The position numbers and the translations under genes were made by a program. From NCBI GenBank assembly GCA_003993805.1, contig RSEF01000001.1:74229396-74293395 (forward strand): DNA of 64,000 nt, given 5' to 3'. The notes under the pieces were generated by a model. It did not search any database. It was not told the DNA's origin and saw nothing but the letters and a program-made list of their open reading frames with translations. This document shows, in pieces, positions 1 to 13,900 of the stretch (positions within the stretch are counted from its first letter, which is position 1; each line of letters starts with the position of its first letter). This DNA comes from Himantopus leucocephalus. Its lineage: Eukaryota; Chordata; Aves; Charadriiformes; Recurvirostridae.

Positions 1-459
1 TGCTAATGTAGTCAGGTTTTCTTCACGTGTCCCTCTTTAATTACAAAGGATGTAAAGTCCCTTTTCTCTAGGTACAGTGAAAAATCAAAAAAAGATGCTT
101 GGTTTGTATATAGTCCTGTGATCCATGGTCAGGTAGGATTTAATCCAGAAACTCTCTGGATTTGCTGAGGTTCACACTACCTCTGCTCCTTTCATAAGCC
201 TCGGGGCTCGCTTACTGTCTGTCTTTCTTTCCATCCCCTTTTGGGGTTTTTCTCTCACACAGAGGGACAGGCGTTGTTTGCTGGAACAAGTGCAAGTTTG
301 CAGCCAGGCACAGGGGAAAACTTTCCCCACTCGACTCCCACCCCAAGCGCTGACTCCCACAGCAGAGACTGCGATGTTACAGCTATCAGCCTCAGCAGCG
401 AGGGCTTCCCACCCCCGGGTAACCATTTTGTAGTAGGCACTGTGGTGGAGAAGGGACCA

Positions 460-1140
460 TTCCGGGAAGGCGCGGGACCAGACTCTCGTACAAGTGGTGC
501 TTGCAAAGTGGCGCTGGCTCAGCGTGGCGCGCTGGGCTCCGAGGTGCACCAGCCCCAGATCTGTCCAAAAATATGTAAAACACGTGGGATCCTGTTGCGA
601 GTTTGCAGCCGAAACTATCGCTTTGGGCAGAAAGCGAGTCCTGCGAGTGCTGCCGGGGTCCGGGAGCAGATCCCCTCAGGAGCCGCGGTTTGTCCTTGCT
701 CCGTCTCTGGGCGATGGGGGAAGGATTTGCTTCAGCCCGAACCAGCTTGGCTCCCCCCCTGCCTGCCACCGGTTTATATTTAGCTGGCAGCGCGTGCCCC
801 GTTTGAAGGCAGCGTTCTCCCAGCCCTCACCTCCGCGCTGCCCAGCTTTCCACAGCGGTTAAGCTGCTGCTGCCTGGGTGGAGAGCCGGAGCCTAAAATT
901 AGCAGGGAGCTCTTCTCTTGCCAAATAGCAGTGTCTGACCCAGCCGAGCCTGGCGAGAAGGAGAGGAAAACGGTCTTAAATCTCTCTGAGCAGAAGGCCC
1001 GGCGTGTGCCTGCTGGCTTCTCGGGGCTCTTGTGGCGAGGGGTGAGGGATGCCCTGCCGGGGGGTCGCATGTGGAAATGCTGAAGCAGTGGGGAGAGTAG
1101 GGCATTGCCACGACGGTCTCGGGACACGGTAGGAAATCCT
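460..1140. promoter_or_regulatory. CpG-rich patch with TATA-like sequence
   Basis: By eye this stretch has many CpG dinucleotides compared with its flanks. It contains an E-box CACGTG at 581-586 and a TTTATATTTA at 773-782 about 30 bases before another GC-rich run. It could be a CpG island and a promoter or alternative first exon of B4GALNT3, but no coding exon 1 is visible in it. No transcript evidence is available. Confidence 0.3.
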
Positions 1141-4139
1141 GATTCTCAGAGCTCGGTTTCCCTTTGAATATCATATAAACACTCGGGGAGGCCAATTTTT
1201 GCTGCTGGATGTCTTCAGAGCCGCAGGCGTCTCCCCGCTAAGGGAGAGGTTTTCTGGGCAGATGTGGAGTTTGGCTGCCGTAACAAAACTAGTGTGTATT
1301 CACTGCTCCCACCCCACCAGAACAAGCTGCTGAAGATTTTGCTGCCCCCGAGAGCTGCTGACCCTAAATGAGCCCTTGTTTGCTCTCTATTACAGAGCGG
1401 GCTCCAGGAGGGGCTGTGGTCTGGTGATTACAGTTCAAATTTGGGTGACCGGGGACGCACACCATCCCTGTCTCTACTGCTGAGCAGCCGAGGCTTCAGA
1501 ACGAGCTGCTTCGGCATCCCGTGCCTCAATGAGCCTGTACAGCAAAGATGTAGGTGATAATTGTTATTTATCCTTTTGAAATACTTCATGTCCATGAATG
1601 GAAAAGCATTAATTGGGCTCCAAATGATTCCAGTGCAAGCGGAAAGCGTGTTGTTTCACTATTGACTATTCTGCCAGACCCGGCCTGCCCTGCTGGTATG
1701 GTCCTGCTGGTTTGGCTGCCCCAGGCATGCTGCTATGCTGTCTTTTGGGAACCAACTTTGCTAGTGCGTGTAACCCAGCAGCGGGAACTCGCCTGGGCCC
1801 CCAGAATACAGGTTCTCGCCTCTGGCCTTTCCCATTCATTGCGCTTGCCTGAATTGCACAGCCCGGGGCAAGAAATGGATAGGAGGATGCAGCAGAGGAG
1901 GGGACTTGGTCCCTAAACCCTATTCTGCCTTTGATCGGTGGCCTTTGGAAAGACCCGTCTGCAGTATGTGCCAGAGCAGCACAACGGTAAACCATGACCA
2001 TTGTAGGGACAATTGCAGAGTAGTGCACATTATCGGTCCTGACAGCTCAGGAGGAGGCAGTCTGAGGGACACCATGGGTGTACTGAAGGAAAACAAGCCC
2101 TCCTGGCAGCCTAATGAAGCTCGGAATAAACATAAACAAGGTTTGCATTGAGATTTCTGGGTGTTTTTTCAGCAAGGGTGTTGGGTACAACTCATGGGGA
2201 AAGCTGGGCCAACTGCAGAAATAAGGAAAAAACCAGGAAGGCATGTTCATGGTCTGCCTGATAACTGTTTCTGCTGGAAGGGAGGTGAAATTCCCCTTTT
2301 CCCACAAACAGCAGAGAAACGAGAGCAGCTGGAGTGGCTGCACTAGCCGTGTCTTATGCATTCGTCCAGCTAATTTGGAGAGTGGCCTCTCCAGTTGCGC
2401 GTGGTGGTGTGTACAGGGGATGTGTGCTAGCCCTCTGCCAGGTCTCCCTTACGTTCGGCGTACGGGAAGGAGAGAACTCCGGGAACCAGAGGGGGTGTGG
2501 TACTGGCAGGGTCTGTCCTTGCTCCCGTCTCAGCTCCAGGCATAGGTGCCTCCCTCCTGCAAGCACCGCTCTGCGGTTTTTGCGCCGGTGAAGTAAAGGA
2601 AACAAAACTTTCAAGTGAGTCCCCGGCTTCCCTTTCCTTTTCCCTGCCGGAGGTGGAATGGGGAGTGTCTACATGAAGGACATCAAGGTATTTTTAGTGC
2701 GGGTAATGAAAGGCAAAATAAAAAATATATAGGAAAATATGCCTCCTGCAGCTGCAAGAGGAATTGCCCTCTGTTTCAGACCAGCTCAGGGCTACTGTTT
2801 TTGCTGGGAAGGATTTATTTGCCTGAAACCCAGCAAGGTGAAGAAAGCTTCACCAGCTGCAGACTTGCTGGGAAGCTGGGGGAGAAGGCAGCTGTGTCCT
2901 ACTATTTCCCCTTAGTGAAAATCTGGCAAGTCTTCTTGTACAAGACTTCTTCCTGATGCCGGCACCCCACACTCCTGGCTGGCTGTGCTGGCACTGGGAA
3001 CGCACGAGGGCTGGGGCTGGAGTGACCCCGCGGGGCACTGGCACTGCTGTGGCCGGGAGCTTAAGCCAGTTGTGTCACTTCAGCTCACGAGCCTCAGAGG
3101 ATGGACTCGTCTTTTCCCAGCTGAATGCTGTTCTGTGATGGAAAAGTGGCTTTTTCCTGCACTTGCTAGTAATGAGAGGGACCTCCTTGCTCTTAATAAT
3201 CATCATTTACTGAGGAGAGGGGGAAATTGTTCTTCCATGTTTTCTTCCCCTCACTGAACTCTGTTCTGGCATTGAATACTGGCAAAAATACTAATTTTTA
3301 ACCAGACAGCCACTTGAAATGGCCTGCCTTTGCTGTCTGAGGCTATGCAGGAAGAGTCTGTCTTCCAGCTGCAGCGCTGGGCTCCTCTGTCCGTGCCAGG
3401 CGGGCTGTCAGCATCCCTGCCCGAGGCCCCGCAGAGCTGCTGGGAAGATGCTACATGACAGTAAGTGCTTTAGGTGCTGTGCGGCGTGGAGGCTCCCCCA
3501 CCGCCCCAGAGAAGGCATCGCCAAGGGGCTGGTGTTCCCCCTGAAGCTGGGACAGCATGCATTGCCGGCACTTTGGGAAAGGAAGGAGGGCTGGAATATG
3601 ACTTGGAGGGTGCCCCTATGTCCCTGTGCTAAATTTACTTCTGCAGCCAATCTGTTTAAAATCCACTGTTGTAATATTCTGCTGCCTCCCCTCTGCAGAG
3701 CTGGGCATTTGCAAGGTCTGGTGTGACCTCTTCTCAAAGGCAAGCTGCTAAAATCCACAGAGATGCCTTTCTGGGGCTCTGCAAGTCTGAAGACTACTTA
3801 TAATTCTTGTCTCAGACCCTGAAACTGGAGTGGTTCAAGTGGGGTGACCTGCCGCTCTCCCCAGGGTGGTTCATTACCAGGCTGAGCAGGACCCCCATAT
3901 CCTCTGGTGTTAGGTCTGGGTGTATCTGCCTCTTGCCGAGTGATACGGTGCAAAGGCAGCTGAAGGCTTTAGTTACTGGAAAGCTTTATTTTCAGGGGAG
4001 TGGCACTTCTCACATTGCTTGGCCAGAGTTGAGGCCCCCGGGGGGAGGACAGGTCCGGTAAATGATACTGGGCTGGTTCTCAAACCCGGCAGTGCTCGGG
4101 GGGGGTCTCCCAGAGCAGGCATGTTAAAGTCAAAATAAG

Positions 4140-4159
4140 AAAAAAAAAAAAAAAAAAAA
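4140..4159. repeat. poly-A run
   Basis: A homopolymer of about 20 A, followed by a run of G, lies directly beside the small CR1 fragment. Confidence 0.8.
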
Positions 4160-4178
4160 CGGGGGGGAGGAAATGATT

Positions 4179-4290
4179 TCATAGAATGATTTAGGTTGGA
4201 AGGGACCTTAAAAATAATCTAGTCCCTGCCATGGGCTGGGACACTTTCCACTAGACCAGGTTACTCAAAGCCCCATCCAGCCTGGCCAGT
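4179..4290 (-). mobile_element. CR1 LINE 3'-end fragment
   Basis: It starts with TCATAGAATGATTTAGGTTG and continues with GGAAGGGACC and later CTAGACCAGGTTACTCAAAG, then CCCCATCCAGCCTGGCC. This is the reverse complement of the CR1 3' end. It is severely 5' truncated, as most CR1 copies are. Confidence 0.85.
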
Positions 4291-7200
4291 TTGATTGTGA
4301 GAGAAGGTTCTAACTGTGGGTACGGTAAGTTTAGGTTATGGTAAGGGTCAGGGTTAGAAAAACAAAGGGGACAGCCCTTAGGAGCAGCAGCTCTTTCCTG
4401 AGTTGGTAGGTCTTCCACCATTCTGGAAGACTCTGGACTTTGGACCCGTTACCTATACCACAGTCCTAACCCAATCCAAAAAGAACCTCTACTCAGGATC
4501 CTTTTTCCACATTTGGGAAAAAAAAAACCAAACCCACATGGTGACTACTGAAACACACTACTCTCAATTAGCAAGCAAGATGCGAAAGCCACAACACTTG
4601 ATGGAAGAAAGGAAGGATTTATGCGTGTGTATACATGCGGACACGCACACAAAGACGCACACATGCACTCACAATCTACTTCCAAAGTGGCACGGACAGA
4701 CTTGGCAAAGTCTCTGGCTTCTGCTGCAAGAGCTATTGTGACAGTAGGCCAAATGCTTCCCAGCCATGCAAAAAAGGGCTTTAGTAGACAATGTTTTTCT
4801 TCTGTCACTTAAAACTGTCGAGGATTTGAGCCACCTCTTGTGCTGGTAGCAAGTGTTCAGGACATCCCTTGTCCAGCCCTGGCCACCTTGGGAGTTCCAG
4901 CGGAGCTGCTCTGCTCCAAGGACAAGGCAGAGGCGTGCAGCATCGGTGCTTTTTCTCGTGAACGTAGTAGATACGTTTGTACAGTTGCAGGCACGTAGGC
5001 TGCGATTCTTCCTTCACGCTTTTGGCTTTTACCAGCTATGTCTGTTGCGGGTGCTTGAGATTTGTCACGTCACTATATGGCTTAAATGAAACCATACAAA
5101 TCCCTGTGTGCATTTCTTTGCATTCCTTTAAATAATCCAGATTTTTAAAGTTGTTATTGTTTAAAATATATGTGATAGTACTGTCTGGATCTGTAGCTTT
5201 GTAAAGAAATGGCTGTAACTTTACTCTCTGCAGGTGTGTGTATTTCAGGTTCTAAAGGCATTTCCATGTGTAACATTTTCCACTGTAGAGTCTCTGTGCG
5301 CTCCAAGTACTACCAAATCAGCCCAGAGTCCAGAAACTAGCAATTGAATCTCCCAGAAAACAAAGGTCTAACCTAATTTTGCATCGTGTGCTAAGATAGT
5401 CTCATGATAGCACCTTTTAAGTGTCCTGTGCTCCAAAGGCACCTGTGCTCCTCATGTTTGCTGAGCGCATCTAACCAAACCTGTTTGCTCTGGGTTAAGA
5501 ATGATTCTTGCCCAGCAGAAGAATTGCAACACCTGCGCTTCACTTTGTGTTGTTCCAGGTGGTCAGGGAATTTGATGCTGAGCTCCACTGCATGGCAGAC
5601 AGCTGGGGTAGTGCCAGGGCAATTTTATGTGCACTTTGTTGACCCAAGGTGGCCCGCATGGAGCTGATGGGTAATGAACAACTAGTTGCAGCTCTTTGCT
5701 CCTCCCTCCGAGCCTGAGGAGGCCGTGGTGTGAAGTGGAGGTGAGGTGAGAGTTTTAGCAGCTAAGCAGTGTGCTGCTGCTCTTAAATGACCTGCTGACA
5801 ATGCTCGGTGCATTGTTTTATAGACCAGAGGCACGTCTGCCACGCCAGCTTTACTATTCTGCATAAAAGCCCCGCAGGCTGCAGTGGTTTCCTTTGTGTA
5901 GAGCCAGGGTGTGGGACACTTCATTACGTCCTACCCGAACTTTTTAACATTAGGGTTAGTGTTAAGATCCAGCTTGGGATTTGTGAGATCCCAGACTTGG
6001 ATGCTGTGTTAAAACACCCTGAGTGACACAGGCTGCGTTCTGCACTTGCCGTCAACCAGAGCAGCAAGTGGTTTCAGGCACCGTTAAATGAGCTTTCTCT
6101 CCAGTGTTGGTCCCTTGTTGACATACGGTCTCTCTTGTTGTCTTCCCTCATGCTGGTGATAGCCAAGGACCCTTTCTGTGTCGGATACTCATGCAATGAA
6201 AGCGCCAGAGGTGAGAGACTTCAGTAAATAGTGTTTGTCTAATAGGTGCTGCTGTCTCCCATGTAAAAGTGTCCTAAGGAGTCATTGTACATATGTAGGC
6301 ACTTCACAGACGTATGCTGCAATTTCTGTACCCACTCCCTGCTGAGGAGAAGTCAGCAGCACCTGGTTGACCCCAGCGTGCGCGTCAATGCTTGCAGCAC
6401 ATTCTCAATCCTATATGCTGCCGCACCAGTTTTCCTCACCTCCCGGCTTCCCCACCTGCGCTGGCATGGAGGCACACCCAAAGCCCCGCATCACTCTGCT
6501 TCTCCCTGCAAAACATCTCTCCTCCTGCCAAAAGGCTTCATCCCTTCATCTCTGAGGCTGTCCACCCGCCTCATCTCACAGCTTCATGCTCCTCTCTGGG
6601 CGTGTAGATGTGCTCCCCGTCCATTCACTCCTCTTCATACATACCTGTCCACCCCAGCATGCGAGTACCTGCATGTTGCTGACCTCGCCTACTTAATGCT
6701 CCTTCTAGTGTTCCTCCGCATGTTTTCATGACCTTGAAAGCCTTGCTCTCTCCTGCCAAGCTCCTGGAACTGCACAGCTTGCTATATATTGCAGTGTTTT
6801 TCCTTCTGGGGTCCTTTAAGGTGGAGAGCAACATTCACGAATGTGGTAGGTCAGATCCTGGAATAAATAAGACATGACATGGCCCTTGCCAGCTTCCTTT
6901 CTAGGGTTGCAACCGTGCATTTCCATTTCAAATTCTGACACCATCCCACACCGGCTTCTCACTGACTTGGTCCGTGCACCGTGGAGGGGAATCGCAGCCT
7001 CTCCCAGCCCTGCTCTGCCAGTGCATCTGAACACAGACCGGCGGTCCCCTCTGCTGTTGCACACCTGCCCCCTCTCCTCCTCCTCTGCACGGGCCACTCT
7101 ACTCCTGCCCCTTCCCACCCCATGTGTATGGCCACCAGTGCATGTGCCTGTTTGCACCTCAACATGTGTTTCGGCTGTAGTGAGCTAAATCAGCTGAAGT

Positions 7201-7731
7201 AGCGGAGCTGGAAGAGGGTGGGAACCTCTGTGCCCATAAGGAGAGCTCAGCAGAACATGGGCAACATATTGGCAATATACAGTCATTTGCCATTTTCTTT
7301 GTGGCCCCCTCAGTGGCCTCGGTGCAGCTGGCTTAGGGCTTTCACACGGCTTTCCCTCTATTTTGCCTGCAGCATTCCTTGCTCTTCCCACCTTGGGGCT
7401 TTCTGCACCACATATACGCCTCTACAGACCAGAACTATACCTGGAGACACCTGTATATTTAGACCCTCTAGTCAATCAGGGAGTGTACCCATGTTCTTTT
7501 TTAGCATCCTGTTCCTCGGTTGTTTTACAAAGGCTTTCTTAATCTCATTTTGCGTAATCAAAGCTGCAAGATCTTCCTCTTTCTCTCCCCAGATGTTTCT
7601 TTAGTTTTCAAATGCTGGCAGGTATGCAAGTACCTGAAGGTGTTGGGCACCTTCATAAAGAAAACACAAAGAAACCATTATGTCTCAGCAGGCAGAGATC
7701 TTACAGCAAAGAGTTGTCACTTGTAGCTCAC

Positions 7732-7960
7732 TGAGATGAAAAGAATATTGTTGCTGGAAAAAAAAAAAAAATTAAAATTCTGAGAAATCATTCTTAATTT
7801 CGGAGTGTTCTTTGTGCTCCCATTAGCCGAGATAACAGATGTTATTNTGAGATGAAAAGAATATTGTTGCTGGAAAAAAAAAAAATTAAAATTCTGAGAA
7901 ATCATTCTTAATTTCAGAGTGTTCTTTGTGCTCCCATTAGCCGAGATAACAGATGTTATT
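7732..7960. repeat. Near-identical tandem copies around a single N (probable assembly artefact)
   Basis: Positions 7,732-7,846 and 7,848-7,960 are almost the same. They differ in the length of an internal A run and at one base (CGGAGT versus CAGAGT). The copies meet exactly at one N (7,847), which suggests two overlapping contigs or haplotypes joined without merging. Confidence 0.8.
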
Positions 7961-10900
7961 ACTAGTTGTCTAGTCACTGCAGGACCTTCTTAGAGGTTAA
8001 CAGGGCACAGCAGCACGCGAACAGCACCAAGGCAGTCTGTAGGGATCTTGAACTTTCAGCCCTGTGACAAACTCTCCCCATTTCTCTATATAAAACTTCA
8101 CAACTGAATTGTGTCCCTCTGCCTCACTGACGCACGTGAGAGGGCCAGGTCTGCCTTGGCTGCATCTGAAGGGAACTCATGCAGAGGGTCTCCTTGAAAG
8201 CCCCCATGCTCTGCGGCATTTGCCAGATTTCCCGTCCTGGCACAGCCCATCAGTGCCTGACTCGTAGCTCTCCTGCAGGAAGGCTTTGATGTGAAGGTCT
8301 GTATGGGAAGTTGGTGTCGGTTGTTGTGTGGTGCCTCTCCACTCGCCGGGGAAAGCTCTACTGGCTCCCAAGAGCAGGGTGTCACAGGGAGCCTTTCTGC
8401 CTTCTCCCAGCTCTAGTTCATGGGCCTTCCCTGCCTTGCCTGAGAAATTTAGCTTTAGGAATTGAGGATAAAAAGAAGCAGGGGTGCTTGTGAATCTATC
8501 AAAATGTACGATGTCAAAATCCCTCTGCTTTTCATTGTGCTGCTGGAGGTGCCAAGGGAACTGGATGTGAAGTGGATGACACTGGCTAAGAATGGGTGCA
8601 AACGGGGAAATTAGGGTGATGAATCCAGACCCCAGCCACCCCCCTGGCTCAGGGTGGGTTGCTGCTGGTTCTGGGGACCTACCTAGCTCTCCTAATGACC
8701 CAGAGAGAAGTGCAAGTGAATGATAGACCTTGTTCCCGCAAGACCACTGTCACCTGCTCTTACCCAGTCCCTGGTTTGGTTATGCTGCTGTTCCCACTCA
8801 ACATGTCTTGGATGGACCTGGGTCCTGGGCCAGCTGCACATGGAGTTGAGCTACTCCTGTCACAATTGACAATGCCACAGGCAGTGCCACAATTTAGAAT
8901 ACTTCCTCCTGGCCATATGGATATGGTTGTTTTTATCCATCTACTCAGTCCGAGGGCAGGTGCCAGCACTATCAGATCATCTGGGCTTCTTTGCTTTGTG
9001 GGGGGCTCTTAGAAACCTCCTCATGTGGCCACGGACTGCTGGTGCTGGTAAGCAACAGTAGCTCCAAGGTACCCCACCACGTAACTGGCCTGTACAAATA
9101 ATTACCTGTGCCGCAACGCTGCTGGGCAAAGGTCTGCAGGGACTCGGGTAACAATCCTGAGGACTTTTCTTGGGGATCTGGCCATGGTAGAGTAAGAAAC
9201 TGGGTAATCAAGAACTCAGTATAGACAGATGCTAAACTGTGGTATGAGAAAGGGTTACAGCTGGACTAAGTGTCAGCATAAATCACAATATTTATGCATT
9301 TCCAGGCACCTAGGCTTATCTTTCAGCAAAAAGGTATAAGCCAAATTGTTTTCCTCTGGAGATCAGTCACAAAAATCCTGTTGATCTCATGCAGAGCAAG
9401 ATGCAGCTTACTGCAGCTGATTCTTCATGGCCTGGTGTGAAGGGGAGGTGGCTGGTAAAGCAAAATGGAGCTATTTCCTTCCCGTCAGGGTACACTTGGC
9501 TGCTTCTAGCACAGACCATGAGACCTGCGAAAATCACGCCTGGCCACCACACAGGCCTAGTAGGAGCATTTCAGTGCTGGTTACTTTGAATGAGACCTGT
9601 ATTCAGATGCTTCAGTCTGACGCTGTTGGAGTTGCATGGTTTGGGGGTAAAAAGCTATAGGTGAAATCACTTGCAGCATTGATAGGGAAGGCACTGAGGA
9701 GAAGGCTTCCGTGCTTGGACTGTGTCTTCTGGAAGGGTTGCAAAGGGAGCTAGACACAGAGAGGCCAGGGATCAATGGGAAACAGCCAGAGCATGAGCTA
9801 GGATTAGGGTTACAGATAGGCATCCAAGGAAACAACCGCAGACCAGTCAGGATTAGTGGGTAATGGAAAAGAGTAGGATTGGGGCAGCTGGGTGGGAACA
9901 GAAAGAGGCAGCAGGTCAGCGCTGTGGATGAACTAACCCCTGGCACCCCTTTTGGGATGGGGAGCTGGTGAGGAACTGTCTGCAAGCATGTTTGTGCAAG
10001 TGTATTTCCTATATGAGCAGCCAAATGCCATCAGTTGCTTCCAAGAACCTCATGTAGTTTCCAGACCTTCAGCAGGCCCGTACCTCAGCCAGGCTATTTG
10101 TGGTGCACAAGGACATGGTAACAGTCAAGCAGCCCACACTCTTTGGATATCTGTAGGAAAACAGCACTGGAGTGGCAGGAAGAGGTCCGCGTTGTGGAAG
10201 CATTTGGCAGCGTCATGCGCTGCAAGGACAAGAAGGTGCAGGTTGCTGCTCATGCGTCCTGTAAGGCTGTGGGCCAGGCACAGCTCTGATTTGAGCAGGT
10301 GAACCTCTGCTGAGGTCCCCATGTACATACTAGCTACTCCATAGTGGGGACATCTTTTACCCTCCTGTCCTTCGTGCTGTTGTCAAGCCGGGCTGAAATG
10401 CCTGGGTTTCCCCAGGGGTTGGCTTTAGGGCAAGCCCGTCTCATCTGCAAGAGCTTCTACGGGAGGGGAGCGTAGGATGCTGTGACAAGGTCCCGACTGC
10501 CATAAGTGTCCTGCTTGACGTGGACGAACTTGCTGGTTTTGGGTCACCTGGGTTTGAAAGCTGGGCCCTGGAACTCTGGTTTTGCCCGGAGCTGCTCTCA
10601 TGGCCGTTGACTGTTCAGCCCTCGCAGGAGCATAATGAAGGTCAGAACTTCACCGCAGGGGCCAAACGCTGTTCTCAAAACTCTGCTTCTCAGGGGAGTT
10701 ACTCCAGATTTACCACGGCATTTCTGAGATCAAAACCAGGCCATAAGGAGCTAATTTAAATCAGGCTAGTATGAGATTTGATATGGTCAAACCAAAACAT
10801 CCTCCATCTGCATAACTGGATCCCTCCGAGTTACCGGAGTTGTCTGGAAAGGCCACCATGAAACCAGACACCATTTACCTGGAACTGAAAAATCCACGCA

Positions 10901-13900
10901 AACCTCTTTCAATAATTGTCACCCAGGGGGCTGCTTAGGAGGGTGAGCGACCCAGGAGTTACTCACTCGGCTGCATGGTAAAAATTGGCTAAGCAACAAA
11001 GCTGTCTGCCTCGCTTGCTGCAGCTAATCAAAACGTAAGTAGAGTGAGGGCCAAGGGCTGGATCTAAGCCCACAGAAGCCAGTGGAAGGGCTCCCTCTGG
11101 GTTGAAGCCAATGTGGTCCAGAGAAGCTTTGTTTTAAAAATGGAAGAGACCATAAACAGGCATGGCTGAGCTCTGACGTTCCCTTGAACCCAGATACATC
11201 TCCATCTGGAGCAGAGCAGCTTGCTCTGTGTGCTTCAGTGCTCAGGGAGATCATGAGGTCTGAGAAGGAACAGCAAAGGTGGCTGAGGCAGAAGAGATTT
11301 ACTTGTGACAGGATTTACTTGTGTCAGATATCTATACCTACTTTTTTTTTTCCCCCTGTGAAGAGGGAAGGGTTAAAGCTGGTCCTACAGCAGAATTCAA
11401 AGTGGCTGTAGAAATAAAATCAGTCTCATGGTTTCATTCAGCCCCATAGCATAAAGTAGTTACACCATTAAATTAAAAAGCATTATTTGTAAACGAAGTC
11501 TATCATGTATGTACTGGGTAATTTCAGCATAGTTAATTCAGTGCTGCAGGAGCCAATGATGCAAGTGGCGTGGCTGGATTACCCTTTTTTTTTTTTTAAA
11601 GGGTTGGATAATTTTATGACTAATAGTAACACTTGCAACTACACATGCTAAGAGAAGAGTAATCACAATTTGTGCTTCAGGGCATAAGCTGACTTTGCAT
11701 AGGTCATGAGGACTTTTTTTTTTTCTCGTCTGTAAAGTAATATAGCTAAAGGTACTTTTGAAGGTTGTTTTCTTCTGCCTTTTAAACACTAGATCTTGGC
11801 CACTGGTCAAAGGTAGATTATCTGATGGGATGAACCAATGGTCTGATCTGCTAATTACTAAATTCCTACGTAAGGCTTTTATTTCCTGCACAGGGAGGTA
11901 CTGTGCATATGCTGTGCCTTTTCAGAAAGACCTTTTTTTTGTAAGATGGAATTAAAGCACCAGCTCTGGTCCTTAATTGAAACCAGCAGTATTCAGTAAG
12001 TTTGGACCACATCTGCGTGCTAAGTAGCCCTAGGCGGGCCTCTGCGGTTTCTGTTCCGTGGACGGGAATTGCATTTCTGGCAGAAACTCTTAAGAGTTGA
12101 GTGAAGAAATTGCAATAAATAATCTACCATATTTGTTTCATGATGTGTGTTTGTTCGTGGAACTTCCAGGAGCAGATCAAAATCTCCTCACATGTATTTG
12201 ATGTTGTTTAGCAACAGTTCATTACATGGGCATTGCTTTTTCTTTCCTCTTGATTTGGCTAAGGCTAGCTCTTTGATAATTGAGGCCTGTTGTGAATGCT
12301 TGTAAGAACTGAATTAAAAATTGGCCCTCTCTGAGCAAACAAAAACATGGGTTGAAAATATGTTGGGGTTGATTCTTCCAGGGTGGTTCAATCACCCAGG
12401 AAACTGGGAAATAGCTACCTTAATTACTGGGAAGATGAGTGGTAAAAAGAATCTTTTTAATGTTGCTGGTTGTGGCAACTTGGTTTTGCACTGTTCCTTT
12501 CGCTCCTGTAGCTGTACAGCTCCATACAAATTGTATACAGCCGTGCACACAAATGAGCAGCTGGGCAGTTTTGACCATTGGGCAAGATCCCTGGTGGGTG
12601 GTGTGTTGGGTTTTTTTTTAAGAGCAAAAAATAACCTGGCTTGTTTTTTCAGCTTGTGGTTTTGCGGCACCATCGGTTAGAAAACATCCTTTTGATTTAA
12701 AAACTGAGCAAACTGGAGCAAGCTACTAAAAGAGAGAAAATAGGGGATACTGAGATGCTGTCCTATATCACCTCTTTGACTGTAATTGCATTTTGGTGTC
12801 TCGTGGGTCCGCATTAAAGCCTGCACATCGGGTCACTGAGGAAGTGTGCTTTGCTGCGGCTCCTGCCTTGCTCGTGATGTTGAAGCAGTCAGGATTTCAC
12901 TAGGGATTTAGTCTTCTGTCTCAGGTTCACAAGTACCGGGGTTTCCCCAAATCCTGCTCCCACCAGTCCATTTGAGTTCAGTGCTACGTCTTGTCAGACT
13001 GGGGAGGGGAAAGGACTTCCTTTGCTGTAAGAAATGTGACTCTACACCGTAAGGACATTAGCACTAAGGGTTCCCTCTGGTCCTTGTAGCAGGTCAGGAG
13101 TCAGCAGGGCCATTTGGTGTTCGTTGCACCCAGCCCTTGCTGGGGCTCTGGGATTCTGCTGGAATGGTTTAATCGGTGCTTTTCTCATGTCTGAGATGGG
13201 GAGGTCCTGGGCGGGAAGAATAGCTTATAAATTTTTCTCATATTACAATTATTCTTTTCTCTATCTCGTCATTGCTTGTTTTCTTAGCTTTACCCTGGGG
13301 TGAGGGATGAGTCATGAAATCTCATGGGTTTTCATGAGAAGAGACTTGGGCACCGAGCTGGGAAGGACCAGGGAGCAGTAGCTGTGACGGAGGCATGAGC
13401 TGCCTGCAGCCTCCAGATGAAATGTGGTGGTGCCTCGAGCTCTGATGGTGTGGGAGGCTGCTGGGAAAGCCCCCTCAGTGGAGGTGTTCCCCCAGGGGGT
13501 GCTGGGCTGGATGGGGAGCCCTTGTTGTCCCTCAAACTGGACCCATCAGTTCTTTTCCACCCAGGGCAACTGAGGAAAGCAACATCTTGGCTCTCTCACC
13601 AACATGCTCAGATGGCAACCTGACCTGGAATCAGCCCTGGGGCTTGACGTGGCAGCACCACAGCCTGGCCCAGGCAGGTGCTTGCTCATTGCCTTGGCAG
13701 CAGGCGGATTGCCTATGACCGGAGACGAGCAGATGACAGTGAGAGGAGGGACTAGCTATCATTTATTAATGCTATCGGGTTGTGTTTCTTTCCAGTGCTG
13801 TAAGACTGTGGCATGACTTGCAGGCAGCTGGTGGAAGAGGAAACAGAGCTCACCAGGAAACACAAGAGAATTTGAAGGAGGAGCCACAGGAGGGTCACTG

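Noticed and set aside
241..783. 180-codon open frame on the + strand in the CpG-rich patch, considered as B4GALNT3 exon 1
   Set aside because: No signal anchor, no similarity to the known N-terminus, and no donor in the needed phase that would join exon 2 sensibly.
4310..4365. TAGGTTATGGTAAGGGTCAG region considered as telomere-like repeat
   Set aside because: Only scattered GGTTA/GGGTTA words, not a tandem TTAGGG array.
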